Of a DNA stretch of 64,000 nt, positions 1-8,689 are shown piece by piece; the first letter of the stretch is position 1; every line of letters begins with the position of its first letter. The stretch is from Pseudomonas koreensis (GTDB lineage: Bacteria; Pseudomonadota; Gammaproteobacteria; Pseudomonadales; Pseudomonadaceae). Position numbers and translations under genes: made by a program. The DNA lies in NCBI RefSeq assembly GCF_012986595.1, contig NZ_JAAQYM010000007.1, forward strand, positions 124,001 to 188,000. Direction: 5' to 3'. The notes below the pieces were generated by a model, which saw nothing but the letters and a program-made list of their open reading frames with translations, did not search any database and was not told where the DNA came from.

Positions 1-1170
1 CAGGCCTTGCTTGACCAGGAAGGTCTTGACCTTGTCGCACGGGCTGTCGAATTTGGCCTTGCCCACCGGGTCGAACTGGAAGGTGCAGGTGGCCGGGTCC
101 GCCAGCACGGTGATCGGTGCCTGACGGCTGGCCTGATCGATCGCCGGGTTGGCGTAGTGGGCCAGGGATTTGAAGATCGGGAAGTACAGCGCCGTCGCCA
201 GCAACAGGCCAAGCATCAGCACCGGTTTGCGTCCGACCTTGTCCGACAGCCAGCCGAAAAAGATGAAGAACGGCGCGCCGATCACCACGCTGATGATCAG
301 CAGACTGTTGGCCACTGCCGGGTCCATTTTCAGGAACTGCGTGAGGAAAAACAGCACATAGAATTGCGCGGCGTAGAAGGTCACCGCTTGCCCGGCATTG
401 ATGCTGAACAGCGCGATCAGCACCACCTTGAGGTTTTCCCATTTGCCGAAGGATTCGCGGATCGGCGCCTTCGAGGCTTTGCCTTCCTCTTTCATTTTCA
501 GATAGGCCGGCGACTCGTGCAGGCTCAGGCGGATCCAGGTGGAGATGCCCAGCAGCACGATCGACAGCAGAAACGGAATACGCCAGCCCCAGACTTCGAA
601 CTGATCGCCGGTGAAGTAGCGGCAACCGAGCACCACCAGCAGCGACAGCAGCAGGCCGAGGGTGGCGGTGGACTGAATCCAGCTGGTATGGAAACCGCGT
701 TTGCCGATGGGCGCGTGCTCGGCGACGTAGGTCGCGGCGCCGCCGTATTCACCGCCCAGCGCCAGACCCTGAAGCATGCGCAGCACCACCAGGATGATCG
801 GCGCGGCGATGCCGATGCTGGCGTAGGTCGGCAGCAGGCCGACGCAGAAGGTCGCGATGCCCATCAGGATGATGGTCGCGAGGAAGGTGTATTTGCGTCC
901 GATCATGTCTCCCAACCGACCGAACACCAGCGCCCCGAACGGCCGCACGATAAACCCGGCGGCGAAAGCCATCAGCGCGAAGATGAACGCGGTGGTGTCG
1001 TTGACCCCGGCGAAGAACTGCTTGCTGATCACCGCCGCGAGGGCGCCGTAGAGGAAGAAGTCATACCACTCGAACACCGTCCCCAAAGACGAGGCGAAGA
1101 TGACTTTCTGCGTGGCATTGCTGGTGCTGGCGCCGCTCGCGGCGTCCAGCGGCTGAGCGTGTTCTGACAT
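1..1170 (-). CDS. MFS transporter, metabolite:H+ symporter (MHS) type, 3' end cut by window
   Basis: The first 390 codons of an inner-membrane major facilitator protein; the remainder lies beyond the left edge. The start at 1170 gives MSEHAQPLD followed by an EWYDFFLYGALAA first membrane segment, typical of the proline/betaine and alpha-ketoglutarate permease branch. The loop between helices 2 and 3 carries the MFS signature (GRLGDMIGRKYT), and a second copy (GWLSDKVGRKP) sits after mid-protein. A soluble insertion containing two Cys follows (ADPATCTF, DSPCDK), as in other MHS members. The likely job is proton-coupled uptake of an organic acid or betaine-like solute; the substrate cannot be read from sequence. 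A long open frame on the opposite strand is a high-GC shadow. Confidence 0.9.
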   Translation of the reverse strand, partial: MSEHAQPLDAASGASTSNATQKVIFASSLGTVFEWYDFFLYGALAAVISKQFFAGVNDTTAFIFALMAFAAGFIVRPFGALVFGRLGDMIGRKYTFLATIILMGIATFCVGLLPTYASIGIAAPIILVVLRMLQGLALGGEYGGAATYVAEHAPIGKRGFHTSWIQSTATLGLLLSLLVVLGCRYFTGDQFEVWGWRIPFLLSIVLLGISTWIRLSLHESPAYLKMKEEGKASKAPIRESFGKWENLKVVLIALFSINAGQAVTFYAAQFYVLFFLTQFLKMDPAVANSLLIISVVIGAPFFIFFGWLSDKVGRKPVLMLGLLLATALYFPIFKSLAHYANPAIDQASRQAPITVLADPATCTFQFDPVGKAKFDSPCDKVKTFLVKQGL

Positions 1171-1250
1171 GTCGGTATCCCTCACAGTGATTGTTTTTGT
1201 TGTTCCACTGGTGTTGCGTGTCCGGGTGAAGCCTTGAATTAAACGCGGTC

Positions 1251-1348
1251 CCCTGTAGGAGCTGCCGCAGGCTGCGATCTTTTGATCTTGCTGTTGATCT
1301 TGTAAATCCAAAGCCAAAAGATCGCAGCCTGCGGCAGCTCCTACAGGG
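1251..1348. repeat. REPIN, family B (GTAGGAGCTGCCGCAGGC)
   Basis: Two inverted copies of a REP of the form CCCTGTAGGAGCTGCCGC...GCGATCTTTT face each other around a short centre. The same family recurs at 30235-30314 and 44762-44837. Its right end overlaps the stop codon of the neighbouring GMC oxidoreductase gene. Confidence 0.85.
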
Positions 1349-2987
1349 TTTGGGCCAGTTCTGGGGTTGGTGTGCAGGTCCTGGTCGGTGGATTGAGGAT
1401 CAGCTGCGCCGCCTTCTCGGCAATCATCAGCGTAGGCGAACAGGTGTTGCCCGAGGTGATGCGCGGCATGATCGAGGCGTCGGCGATGCGCAGGCCCGGT
1501 ACGCCATGCACGCGCAGTTGCGCATCGACCACCGCGTCAGCGTCCTGGCCCATGCGGCAAGTGCCGACCGGGTGAAAAATCGTCGTGCCGATTTTCGCCG
1601 CGGCTTCGTGCAGTTGCTCCTCGCTTTGCAGGCTGGCGCCGGGCAGGTACTCGACCGGTTTGAACGCTTGCAGGGCCGGGGCGCTGACGATGCGGCGGGT
1701 CAGGCGGATGGCGTCGGCGGCCACGCGCAGGTCTTCGGGGTGGCTGAGATAATGGGGTTGAATCAGCGGCGCGGCTTGCGGGTCTGCCGAGCGGATGTCG
1801 ATCCGCCCACGGCTCTGTGGGCGCAGGTCGCACACTGACGCGGTGAACGCCGGGAAGCTGTGCAGCGGCTCGCCAAAGCGCTCCAGCGACAATGGCTGCA
1901 CGTGGTATTCGAGGTTGGCCGAAGTCTGCTCCGGCCCGGAACGGGCAAATGCCCCGAGCTGACTCGGCGCCATCGACAACGGCCCGCTACGGTCGTACAG
2001 GTAACGCAGGCCCATGCCCATCTTGCCCCACACGCTGCCGGCGATCTGATTCAGGGTGCGCGCGTTTTGCAGTTTGTAGATCAGGCGCAGTTGCAGGTGA
2101 TCCTGCAGGTTGCCGCCAACCCCCGGCAATTCATGAATCACGCCGATGCCGAGGCCTTCCAGCAACCCACGCGGGCCGATCCCGGAGCGCTGCAGAATGC
2201 CCGGCGAGCCCACGGCGCCGGCGCAGAGGATGATCTCCTTGCGCGCCGTAAAGCTTTGCACTTGGCCTTCGTGGCGTGCACTGACCTTCGACGCACGGCC
2301 GTTTTCCAGCAGCACCCGATCCACCTCGACCCCGGTCAGCACGGTCAGATTGGCCCGGTCACGAACCGGTTTGAGAAAAGCCTTGGCGGCGTTCCAGCGC
2401 ACCCCGGCCTTCTGGTTGACCTGGAAGTAACCGCAACCCTCGTTGTCGCCCTGATTGAAGTCATCGATGCTGGCGATGCCGCTTTGCTCGGCGGCGCTGC
2501 GGAAGGCGTCGAGAATCGGCCACGACAGGCGCTGCTGCTCGACCCGCCATTCGCCCTGGGCGCCGTGAAATTCGGCAGCGCCGGCAAAGTGGTTTTCGCT
2601 TTGTTTGAACAGCGGCAGCACGTCGTTCCAGGCCCAGCCCGGATTGCCCTCGGCCGCCCAGCCGTCGTAGTCGCCGGCCTGGCCGCGCATGTAGATCATG
2701 CCGTTGATGGAGGAGCAGCCACCCAGCACTTTGCCGCGCGGGTAGCTCAGGCTGCGGCCCTGCAGGCCGGGTTGTGCTTCGGTCTTGAAGCACCAGTCGG
2801 TGCGCGGGTTGCCGATGCAGAACAGATAACCGACCGGGATGTGAATCCATGCATAGTTGTCGCGTCCGCCGGCTTCGAGCAGCAAGACGCGCTGCTGTTT
2901 ATCCGCCGACAGCCGATTGGCCAGCAAACACCCGGCAGGGCCGGCGCCGACCACGATGTAGTCGTATTGCTCAAGGGAAGTCTGCAT
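1341..2987 (-). CDS. GMC family oxidoreductase (choline/alcohol dehydrogenase-like)
   Basis: A 548-residue FAD flavoprotein of the glucose-methanol-choline family. The N-terminus has the dinucleotide-binding motif VVGAGPAG. GMC signature 1 follows (RGKVLGGCSSINGMIYMRG), then signature 2 (GAVGSPGILQRSGIGP), and the C-terminus has the conserved HPVGTCRMG and SGNTCSPT segments with the active-site His and Asn. The start at 2987 is preferred over the in-frame one at 3023 because the family starts just before the Rossmann fold and a GAGG lies upstream. It probably oxidises a primary alcohol or choline-like substrate in the cytoplasm. The LysR gene at 3121 is divergent and is the likely regulator. 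The stop TAG lies within the REP at 1341-1348. Confidence 0.9.
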   Translation of the reverse strand: MQTSLEQYDYIVVGAGPAGCLLANRLSADKQQRVLLLEAGGRDNYAWIHIPVGYLFCIGNPRTDWCFKTEAQPGLQGRSLSYPRGKVLGGCSSINGMIYMRGQAGDYDGWAAEGNPGWAWNDVLPLFKQSENHFAGAAEFHGAQGEWRVEQQRLSWPILDAFRSAAEQSGIASIDDFNQGDNEGCGYFQVNQKAGVRWNAAKAFLKPVRDRANLTVLTGVEVDRVLLENGRASKVSARHEGQVQSFTARKEIILCAGAVGSPGILQRSGIGPRGLLEGLGIGVIHELPGVGGNLQDHLQLRLIYKLQNARTLNQIAGSVWGKMGMGLRYLYDRSGPLSMAPSQLGAFARSGPEQTSANLEYHVQPLSLERFGEPLHSFPAFTASVCDLRPQSRGRIDIRSADPQAAPLIQPHYLSHPEDLRVAADAIRLTRRIVSAPALQAFKPVEYLPGASLQSEEQLHEAAAKIGTTIFHPVGTCRMGQDADAVVDAQLRVHGVPGLRIADASIMPRITSGNTCSPTLMIAEKAAQLILNPPTRTCTPTPELAQTL

Positions 2988-3120
2988 TCCCTGACCTCGC
3001 TTTTTGTTTTTATTGTCGGACACTCTAGTTGTTAGCTTTCGTCAAAAGAATGTTAGTTTTTGCGCAGCCGCTGTGCGTTTTCAAACAGCCGTAACTGACC
3101 TTAGCTGACAAGGACCTGCC

Positions 3121-4005
3121 ATGTTCGACTGGAACGACCTGCGGTTTTTTCTCGAACTGCAACGCAGCGGTCGCCTGCTCACCGCCGCCCGGCGCCTGAA
3201 CACCACCCATGCCACCGTCGCCCGGCACATCGAGGCCATCGAAAAAAGCCTCGGCACCGCGCTGTTCGTCCAGCATGCACAAGGCTACGAGATGACCCCG
3301 GCGGGGGAGGCGCTGCTCAAGCACGCCGAAGCGATGGAAAACGTCGCGCTGCTGGCCCAGGAAGAAATCACTCAGTCCACCGCGCCGCTGGGCAAGATCC
3401 GCGTCGGCGTCACTGAAGGGCTCGGCGTCAAATTTCTCGCCAGCCGCATGATCGGCCTGTTCGAACGCTATCCAGGGCTGGAAGTGGAACTGGTCGCCGT
3501 GCCGCGCTTCGTCAGCATCCTCAACCGCGAGGCGGAAATCAGCATTCATCTGGAGCGCCCGGCCGCCGACATGCTGGTCACCCGCAAACTCACGGACTAC
3601 CGCCTCGCGCTCTACGCCAGCCAACGTTACCTCGACAACGCGTCGCCGTTGCGCAGCCGCGAAGACCTTGGGCGGCACGCGTGGATCGGTTATGTGGACG
3701 ATCTGCTGTTCAGCCAGGAACTGATGTTCCTCAACAGCTTCTGCCGCAGCCCGCGCGTCGTGTTCCACAGCACCAGCGTCATCGCCCAGCAGGAAGCGGC
3801 GCGCTCGGGGTTGGGCATTGCTGTGCTGCCGTGCTACATGGCCGCGTCCGATCCGGATCTGGTGCCGTTGCTGCCAGACGAGGGCATCGAGCGCAGCTAC
3901 TGGATCAGCACCCGGCGCGAGTTGCACAAATCGGTGCGGCTGCGGGTGGTCTGGGATTATGTGGTGGGGTTGTGCGAGGCGGAGCAGGGGTTGTTGCGGG
4001 GATAG
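3121..4005 (+). CDS. LysR family transcriptional regulator
   Basis: A 294-residue LTTR. The winged helix-turn-helix occupies about residues 3-60 (FDWNDLRFFLELQRSGRLLTAARRLN then THATVARHIEAIEKSLG), followed by the periplasmic-binding-protein-like effector domain, which starts with IRVGVTEGLG. It is transcribed away from the GMC oxidoreductase with 133 bases between the two starts, the usual geometry for a LysR controlling its divergent neighbour and itself. The inducer is unknown. Confidence 0.92.
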   Translation: MFDWNDLRFFLELQRSGRLLTAARRLNTTHATVARHIEAIEKSLGTALFVQHAQGYEMTPAGEALLKHAEAMENVALLAQEEITQSTAPLGKIRVGVTEGLGVKFLASRMIGLFERYPGLEVELVAVPRFVSILNREAEISIHLERPAADMLVTRKLTDYRLALYASQRYLDNASPLRSREDLGRHAWIGYVDDLLFSQELMFLNSFCRSPRVVFHSTSVIAQQEAARSGLGIAVLPCYMAASDPDLVPLLPDEGIERSYWISTRRELHKSVRLRVVWDYVVGLCEAEQGLLRG

Positions 4006-4022
4006 TCCTGGCAACAAAAAAA

Positions 4023-4114
4023 CCTGTAGGAGTGAGCCTGCTCGCGATAGCGGTGTGTCTGTGAAACAGAAGTCGTCTGATACACCGTTATCGCGAGCAG
4101 GCTCACTCCTACAA
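4023..4114. repeat. REPIN, family A (GTAGGAGTGAGCCTGCTCGC)
   Basis: Two inverted REPs of the GAGTGAGCCTGCTCGCGATAGCG type with a short non-conserved centre, lying between the LysR gene and arsR. The same family occurs at 14383, 17122, 17743, 17812, 38484 and 47855. Confidence 0.88.
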
Positions 4115-4139
4115 GAGGTCGCATTCGGGGTTGAATAAT

Positions 4140-4157
4140 ATATGGATATCCGTATAT
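4140..4157. promoter_or_regulatory. Probable ArsR operator
   Basis: A near-perfect 18-base palindrome, ATATGGATATCCGTATAT, 30 bases upstream of the arsR start. A further TCCATAT half-site follows at about 4165. The site is in an A+T-rich promoter-like stretch and fits ArsR-type autoregulation, where the repressor leaves the operator when arsenite binds. Assignment is by position and symmetry only. Confidence 0.6.
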
Positions 4158-4186
4158 TCGGCTTTCCATATGTTCGAGTCCGCCCC

Positions 4187-4534
4187 ATGCTCACCCCCAC
4201 CGAACTTTTCAAAAGCCTGGCCGACGAAACCCGTGTCCGCGCCACCCTGTTGATTGCCGAGCAGGGTGAGCTGTGTGTCTGCGAGTTGATGTGCGCCCTC
4301 GACGACAGTCAGCCGAAAATCAGCCGCCACCTGGCGCAATTGCGCAGCAACGGTTTGCTGCTTGATCGCCGTCAGGGCCAGTGGGTGTATTACCGGCTCA
4401 ATCCGGACCTGCCGGGTTGGGTGCACGAAATCCTGCACGTCACCGCCAAGGCCAACGCCGATTGGCTCAAGGACAACGCCTGTCGCCTGCAGAACATGGA
4501 TGGCCGTCCTGCCCGCGAAACCGCCTGTTGCTGA
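4187..4534 (+). CDS. arsR: ArsR/SmtB family arsenic-responsive repressor
   Basis: A 115-residue winged-helix repressor resembling the E. coli plasmid-type ArsR, including LADETRVRATLLI and DDSQPKISRHLAQLR. The As(III) site at the start of the recognition helix reads ELCVCELMCALD: Cys30 and Cys32 are in the normal place, but the third cysteine is at position 36, one residue later than the usual CVCDLC arrangement. The start at 4187 is chosen over an in-frame ATG at 4142 because the latter would translate through the palindromic operator. It is first in an operon with arsC and arsH. Confidence 0.92.
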   Translation: MLTPTELFKSLADETRVRATLLIAEQGELCVCELMCALDDSQPKISRHLAQLRSNGLLLDRRQGQWVYYRLNPDLPGWVHEILHVTAKANADWLKDNACRLQNMDGRPARETACC

Positions 4535-4559
4535 ACCCTTCACTTTTCCGGAGCCACCG

Positions 4560-5030
4560 ATGCGAGTCCTGTTCATGTGCACGGCCAACAGTTGCCGCAG
4601 CATTCTTTCCGAAGCGTTGTTCAACCACCTCGCGCCGCCAGGTTTCGAGGCGCTGAGTTCCGGCAGTTTCCCCAAGGGCCAGGTGCTGCCGCGCAGCCTG
4701 AGCACCTTGCAGCAGGCCGGGATTTCAATCGAGGGCTTGTCCAGCAAAGGCAACGACGCCTTTGAAGGCAACCCGCCGGACATCGTCATCACCGTGTGTG
4801 ACAAGGCCGCCGGCGAAAGCTGCCCGGTGTATTTCGGCCCGGCGCTGAAAAGCCATTGGGGGCTGGAAGATCCGTCCGATGTGCAGGGTGACGAAGCGGC
4901 CATCGACGCGGCGTTCCGTACCACGCTGGCGCACATCGAGCGACGCTGCAAAGCCTTCCTCGACCTGCCGTTCAATCGCCTCAGCCGCACCGAACTGAAA
5001 ACCGCGCTCGATGCCATCGGCGCGCTGTAA
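4560..5030 (+). CDS. arsC: Arsenate reductase, low-molecular-weight phosphatase type
   Basis: A 156-residue cytoplasmic enzyme that reduces arsenate to arsenite. The N-terminal active-site loop CTANSCRS matches the CX5R(S) motif of the thioredoxin-coupled LMW-PTP family. The resolving cysteines are probably those in VITVCDKAAGESCPVY, and EDPSD provides the general-acid aspartate loop. It lies 25 bases after arsR and 9 bases before arsH, so it is co-transcribed. Reduction makes arsenite, which must then be exported, yet no arsB or acr3 gene is adjacent. Confidence 0.93.
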   Translation: MRVLFMCTANSCRSILSEALFNHLAPPGFEALSSGSFPKGQVLPRSLSTLQQAGISIEGLSSKGNDAFEGNPPDIVITVCDKAAGESCPVYFGPALKSHWGLEDPSDVQGDEAAIDAAFRTTLAHIERRCKAFLDLPFNRLSRTELKTALDAIGAL

Positions 5031-5039
5031 GGAGGATCC

Positions 5040-5735
5040 ATGTCAGAGCATTTGCCCAATCTCGACCTGAGCCTGTTCGAGGGTCGAACCATCACACCTG
5101 ATCAGCACAAACCCCGGATCCTGTTGCTCTACGGCTCGACCCGCGAACGTTCCTTCAGCCGTCTGCTGGTGGAGGAGGCCGCGCGCTTGCTGGAGCACTT
5201 CGGCGCTGAAACCCGGGTGTTCAATCCGTCCGGTTTGCCGTTGCCGGACGATGCGCCGGTCGATCATCCCAAGGTCCAGGAACTGCGCGAACTGGTGCTC
5301 TGGTCGGAGGGCCAGGTCTGGTGTTCGCCGGAGCGTCACGGCGCGATGTCGGCGGTGTTCAAGGCGCAGATCGACTGGATTCCGCTGGAGCTCGGCGCGG
5401 TGCGTCCGACCCAGGGCAAGACCCTCGCGGTGATGCAGGTCTGCGGTGGTTCGCAGTCGTTCAACGTGGTCAATCAATTGCGCGTGCTGGGGCGCTGGAT
5501 GCGCATGTTCACCATCCCCAATCAGTCCTCGGTGCCCAAGGCCTACATGGAATTCGACGAGGCGGGGCGGATGAAACCGTCGCCGTTCTATGACCGCGTG
5601 GTCGATGTGATGGAAGAGCTGGTCAAGTTCACCGAGCTGCTGCGCGACCGCCAGGCATTTCTGGTGGATCGCTATTCCGAACGCAAGGAAAGCGCCGAGC
5701 AGTTGATGGCGCGGGTCAATCAGCGCTCGATCTGA
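5040..5735 (+). CDS. arsH: ArsH NADPH-dependent FMN reductase
   Basis: A 231-residue flavodoxin-fold enzyme. The FMN phosphate loop is YGSTRERSFSR, and the middle has the family segments CSPERHGAMSAVFKAQIDW and CGGSQSFNVVN. ArsH proteins oxidise trivalent organoarsenicals (for example methylarsenite) to pentavalent forms and have quinone/metal reductase side activity. An AAGGAGG ribosome site precedes the start. It is the last gene of the arsRCH operon. Confidence 0.94.
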   Translation: MSEHLPNLDLSLFEGRTITPDQHKPRILLLYGSTRERSFSRLLVEEAARLLEHFGAETRVFNPSGLPLPDDAPVDHPKVQELRELVLWSEGQVWCSPERHGAMSAVFKAQIDWIPLELGAVRPTQGKTLAVMQVCGGSQSFNVVNQLRVLGRWMRMFTIPNQSSVPKAYMEFDEAGRMKPSPFYDRVVDVMEELVKFTELLRDRQAFLVDRYSERKESAEQLMARVNQRSI

Positions 5736-5837
5736 AGCGCTGCGCCACGCGTTCGTCGGTCGGGCAATGCACAAACGTTCTAGCCGTTCAGGGGCATTTG
5801 TGGATTACTGACCCCAGCCCATCAGCGTATTCAAGCC

Positions 5838-6677
5838 ATGAGTAACTGGATCGACCTTGCCCACGACCGGGAAACCGGCATCGAAACCCTGCACGCGCAT
5901 TTCGCCGGGCACGCGCACGCCTACGATCCGCATTGGCATGAGACCTACCTGATCGGCTTCACCGAGCAAGGCGTGCAGCGCTTCAACAGCCGTCGGGCAC
6001 GGCATGACAGCACCCCGGGCAAAGTCTTCATGCTCGAACCCGGGGACATTCATGACGGCGATGCGCCGAGCCCGGACGGCTTTACCTATCGCATGCTGTA
6101 CCTGCAACCGGCGTGGCTCGAACAAGCGCTGGACGGCCTGCAACTGGATGGCTGCGCGGGCGGCTTGCCGGGCATTGGCACGGTGCTCAACGACGATCCC
6201 GAGCTGGCCCGCGCCACCCTGTTCGCGTTCAACGCGCTGCATAAACAGGACGTGCGCATGGTCCGCGAAGTGGCGCTGGATGCGTTGCTCGAACGCCTGG
6301 CGCTGCACCTCTATCGGCGCCCGCAACCCTGCGCCAATTTGCGTGCACCGCTGATTGCCCGCCAGGCCCGGGACTATTTGATGGCCTATCACGAGCAGGA
6401 CATCAGCCTGCACACCCTGGCCGAAGTCTGTGGCACCGATCGCTTTCGTCTGACCCGCGCCTTCAAGGCTGCTTATGGCCTGGCGCCGCACGCGTGGTTG
6501 ATCCAGTTGCGCCTGATCCGTGGCCGGCAATTGCTCGCTGCCGGGGTGCAACCGGTGGAGGTGGCGAGCAGGCTCGGGTTTGCCGACCAGAGCCACTTGG
6601 GCCGCTGGTTCGTGCGCGCCTATGGCATCACCCCGGGCGTCTATCAGCAACGCGCGATCGGCACCTTTCGCCGCTGA
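5838..6677 (+). CDS. AraC family transcriptional regulator with N-terminal cupin
   Basis: A 279-residue activator-type regulator. The N-terminal half is an AraC-binding cupin (HWHETYLIGFTEQGVQRF, PGDIHDG). The C-terminal 100 residues hold two helix-turn-helix motifs (ISLHTLAEVCGTDRFRLTRAF and PVEVASRLGFADQSHLGRWF). It is followed after 68 bases by a LysE-type exporter on the same strand, an arrangement common for regulator/exporter pairs. The ligand is unknown. Confidence 0.92.
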   Translation: MSNWIDLAHDRETGIETLHAHFAGHAHAYDPHWHETYLIGFTEQGVQRFNSRRARHDSTPGKVFMLEPGDIHDGDAPSPDGFTYRMLYLQPAWLEQALDGLQLDGCAGGLPGIGTVLNDDPELARATLFAFNALHKQDVRMVREVALDALLERLALHLYRRPQPCANLRAPLIARQARDYLMAYHEQDISLHTLAEVCGTDRFRLTRAFKAAYGLAPHAWLIQLRLIRGRQLLAAGVQPVEVASRLGFADQSHLGRWFVRAYGITPGVYQQRAIGTFRR

Positions 6678-6745
6678 ACAAACGTTCAAGACCGCAGCTT
6701 TATGCAACCGCCACAGTAGGCCCTGACTTTCTACAGGGCCGTGCC

Positions 6746-7324
6746 ATGCTTGCGTTCATTCTCTTTGCCTTCGTTGCCTCGATCACCCCGGGGCCGACCA
6801 ACCTGATCGTCCTCAGCACCAGCGCCCGACGCGGCTGGCGGCCGTGCCTGCCGATCATTCTCGGTGCGGGAGCGGGCGCCGCGTCACTGGTGTGGGTTGC
6901 CGGTGCGGGGGCCAGCACGCTGATGCTGCCCGGCGTGCGCCCCGTGATCAGTGCACTGGGGATGTGCTGGGTGTTGTGGCTGGCGTGGCAGATTTTCACT
7001 GCGCCGGCCACCGCCATCGATCCCGCCGCCGGCGAGGAAAAGCCCGAACTGGGCCTGCTCGGCGCCGCGCTGTTGCAATGGGTCAACCCCAAGTCGTGGA
7101 TGATGGCGATTGCCGTGATCAGCGTGTTCACCGCGCAGGGGCAGGGCTTGAATGCGTTGTGCCTGGCGTTCTTTCTGGTGTCGTTGCCGTGTCTGGCGCT
7201 GTGGGCGCTGCTCGGTCGGGGCGCGGCACGCTGGCTGAGCAATCCGGCGCAGTTGCAGTGGCTGAACCGGATCCTCGCGGTGCTGCTGGTGCTTTCATCC
7301 GCCGCTGCGCTGCTCCACAGCTGA
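6746..7324 (+). CDS. LysE/RhtB family amino-acid exporter
   Basis: A 192-residue inner-membrane protein with about six hydrophobic segments. The N-terminus carries the LysE/RhtB signature SITPGPTNLIVLSTSARRG, and WVNPKSWMMAI is the second family hallmark. It probably exports an amino acid or homoserine-lactone-like metabolite. Its last 30 bases overlap the 3' end of the convergent histidine kinase gene. Confidence 0.9.
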   Translation: MLAFILFAFVASITPGPTNLIVLSTSARRGWRPCLPIILGAGAGAASLVWVAGAGASTLMLPGVRPVISALGMCWVLWLAWQIFTAPATAIDPAAGEEKPELGLLGAALLQWVNPKSWMMAIAVISVFTAQGQGLNALCLAFFLVSLPCLALWALLGRGAARWLSNPAQLQWLNRILAVLLVLSSAAALLHS

Positions 7325-8689
7325 GCTGAGCGGCACCGACAACGTTGCGCACAACCCACCTTCAGCCCGGTTGACCAGGGTAATCCGCCCGCCCAGGCGC
7401 AACGCGATGGTGTTGACGATGGTCAGCCCCAGGCCCGCACCGTTGACGTTGCCGCGGCTGTAAAAGCGTTCGAACAACCGCGCCCGGTCCGCCTCGTCGA
7501 TACCCGGGCCCTGGTCTTCGATCTTCAGCAGGCACCAGCCGTCAGCCTCGCTCAGCTTGACGGTGATCACGCCGTTCTCCGGGGAGAAGTTGGCGGCGTT
7601 GGTGATCAGGTTGCTCAGGGCGATGTCGATGGCGGCGGTGCTGGCCATGACGTGCAGCGCTTGCTCGCTGTCTTCGAAGGCCAGTTCCAGATGTTTGCTC
7701 AGCAGCCACGGCGTCAGTTGCACGAGGCTGTTGCGCACGGTTTCGCTGAGGTCGATGCGTTGCAGCGGCGGCGGGTTGGATTTCGGTTCCAGACGGGCCA
7801 TGGTCAGCAACTGGTTGACCAGACGGCTGGCGCGGTCGACGCCGGAAATCAGAAACTGCAACGACTCGCGGCGTTCCTGTTCGGTGCCGGCCTCCAGCAG
7901 GTTTTGCGCGTGCACCCGCAGCACGGCCAGCGGCGTGCGCATCTCGTGGGCGGCGTCGGCGATGAAGCGCCGTTCGCGGCCGAGCACTTCCTGGATCTGC
8001 GCGAGCATGCGGTTCAGCGCCGCCTGCATCGGTTCCAGCTCGCTGGGCAGCGGCGTCAGTTGCAACGGCTCCAGCGAGCCACTGTGTCGGGCACGCAGGG
8101 TCGCGGCCATGTTCGCCAGCGGCTTGAGGCCCCAGCCGATCGCCAGCCAGACCATCGCCGCGAGAATCAGACTGCCCAGCACGTTCGGCCACAGCGTGTG
8201 GCGCACGATGCGGTCGACCAGATCAGTGCGCACATCATCGCGTTCGCCGACCCAGATGCGCAGGCCGTTCTGCGGGTCTTCCAGCATGAAGGCGCGCCAG
8301 TGCCGGTTGTTCAGATCCACCACATCGCTGAAGCCCGGTTGCGTCGGCGGCGCGGTAAACGACGGGGCACTGGCGGTGTGTACCAGCACTTCACCCTTGG
8401 GGTTCCACACCTGAAACGCGATCTTGCTTTCGTAAGGGTGACCGTCAACCCGCGGCTTGGCTTCGCTGAGCGCCTGATTGAACGCCTGATACAGTTGCGA
8501 ATGTTCCTTGCTCGCCAGCGGCATGCGCATCACGCCCTGCAACAGGCGCGCGTTTTGCGCCAGTTGCGCGTCGTAGACTTCGGCGATTTCGTGGTTGCTG
8601 TCGTGCAGGTTGAATACGCTGAGCACGGCCAGACCGGTGAGCAGCAAACCGATGATCAGCGTCAGCGTGCGGCGCCGGATCGAGGTCAT
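7295..8689 (-). CDS. Sensor histidine kinase, QseC/PmrB-like
   Basis: A 464-residue membrane kinase. Membrane segments at about 9-28 and 168-187 enclose a roughly 140-residue periplasmic sensor region; a HAMP linker follows. The HisKA box ADAAHEMRTPLAVLR places the phosphorylated His at 248. The ATPase domain has the N-box LSNLITNAANFSP, DQGPGI and GAGLGLTIV. It overlaps the response regulator gene by four bases (ATGA), so the two are translationally coupled. It is the last gene of the seven-gene operon that begins at 13616. Confidence 0.93.
   Translation of the reverse strand: MTSIRRRTLTLIIGLLLTGLAVLSVFNLHDSNHEIAEVYDAQLAQNARLLQGVMRMPLASKEHSQLYQAFNQALSEAKPRVDGHPYESKIAFQVWNPKGEVLVHTASAPSFTAPPTQPGFSDVVDLNNRHWRAFMLEDPQNGLRIWVGERDDVRTDLVDRIVRHTLWPNVLGSLILAAMVWLAIGWGLKPLANMAATLRARHSGSLEPLQLTPLPSELEPMQAALNRMLAQIQEVLGRERRFIADAAHEMRTPLAVLRVHAQNLLEAGTEQERRESLQFLISGVDRASRLVNQLLTMARLEPKSNPPPLQRIDLSETVRNSLVQLTPWLLSKHLELAFEDSEQALHVMASTAAIDIALSNLITNAANFSPENGVITVKLSEADGWCLLKIEDQGPGIDEADRARLFERFYSRGNVNGAGLGLTIVNTIALRLGGRITLVNRAEGGLCATLSVPLSSAVEQRSGG

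Noticed and set aside
7..1167. Long open frame on the plus strand opposite the MFS gene
   Set aside because: The protein is Gln/His/Arg-rich without a fold-like pattern; the minus strand gives a clear MFS protein. Long antisense frames are common in GC-rich DNA.
7295..7324. Tail-to-tail overlap of lysE and histidine kinase as a sign of frameshift
   Set aside because: Both proteins end at normal family length; a 30-base convergent overlap is ordinary.
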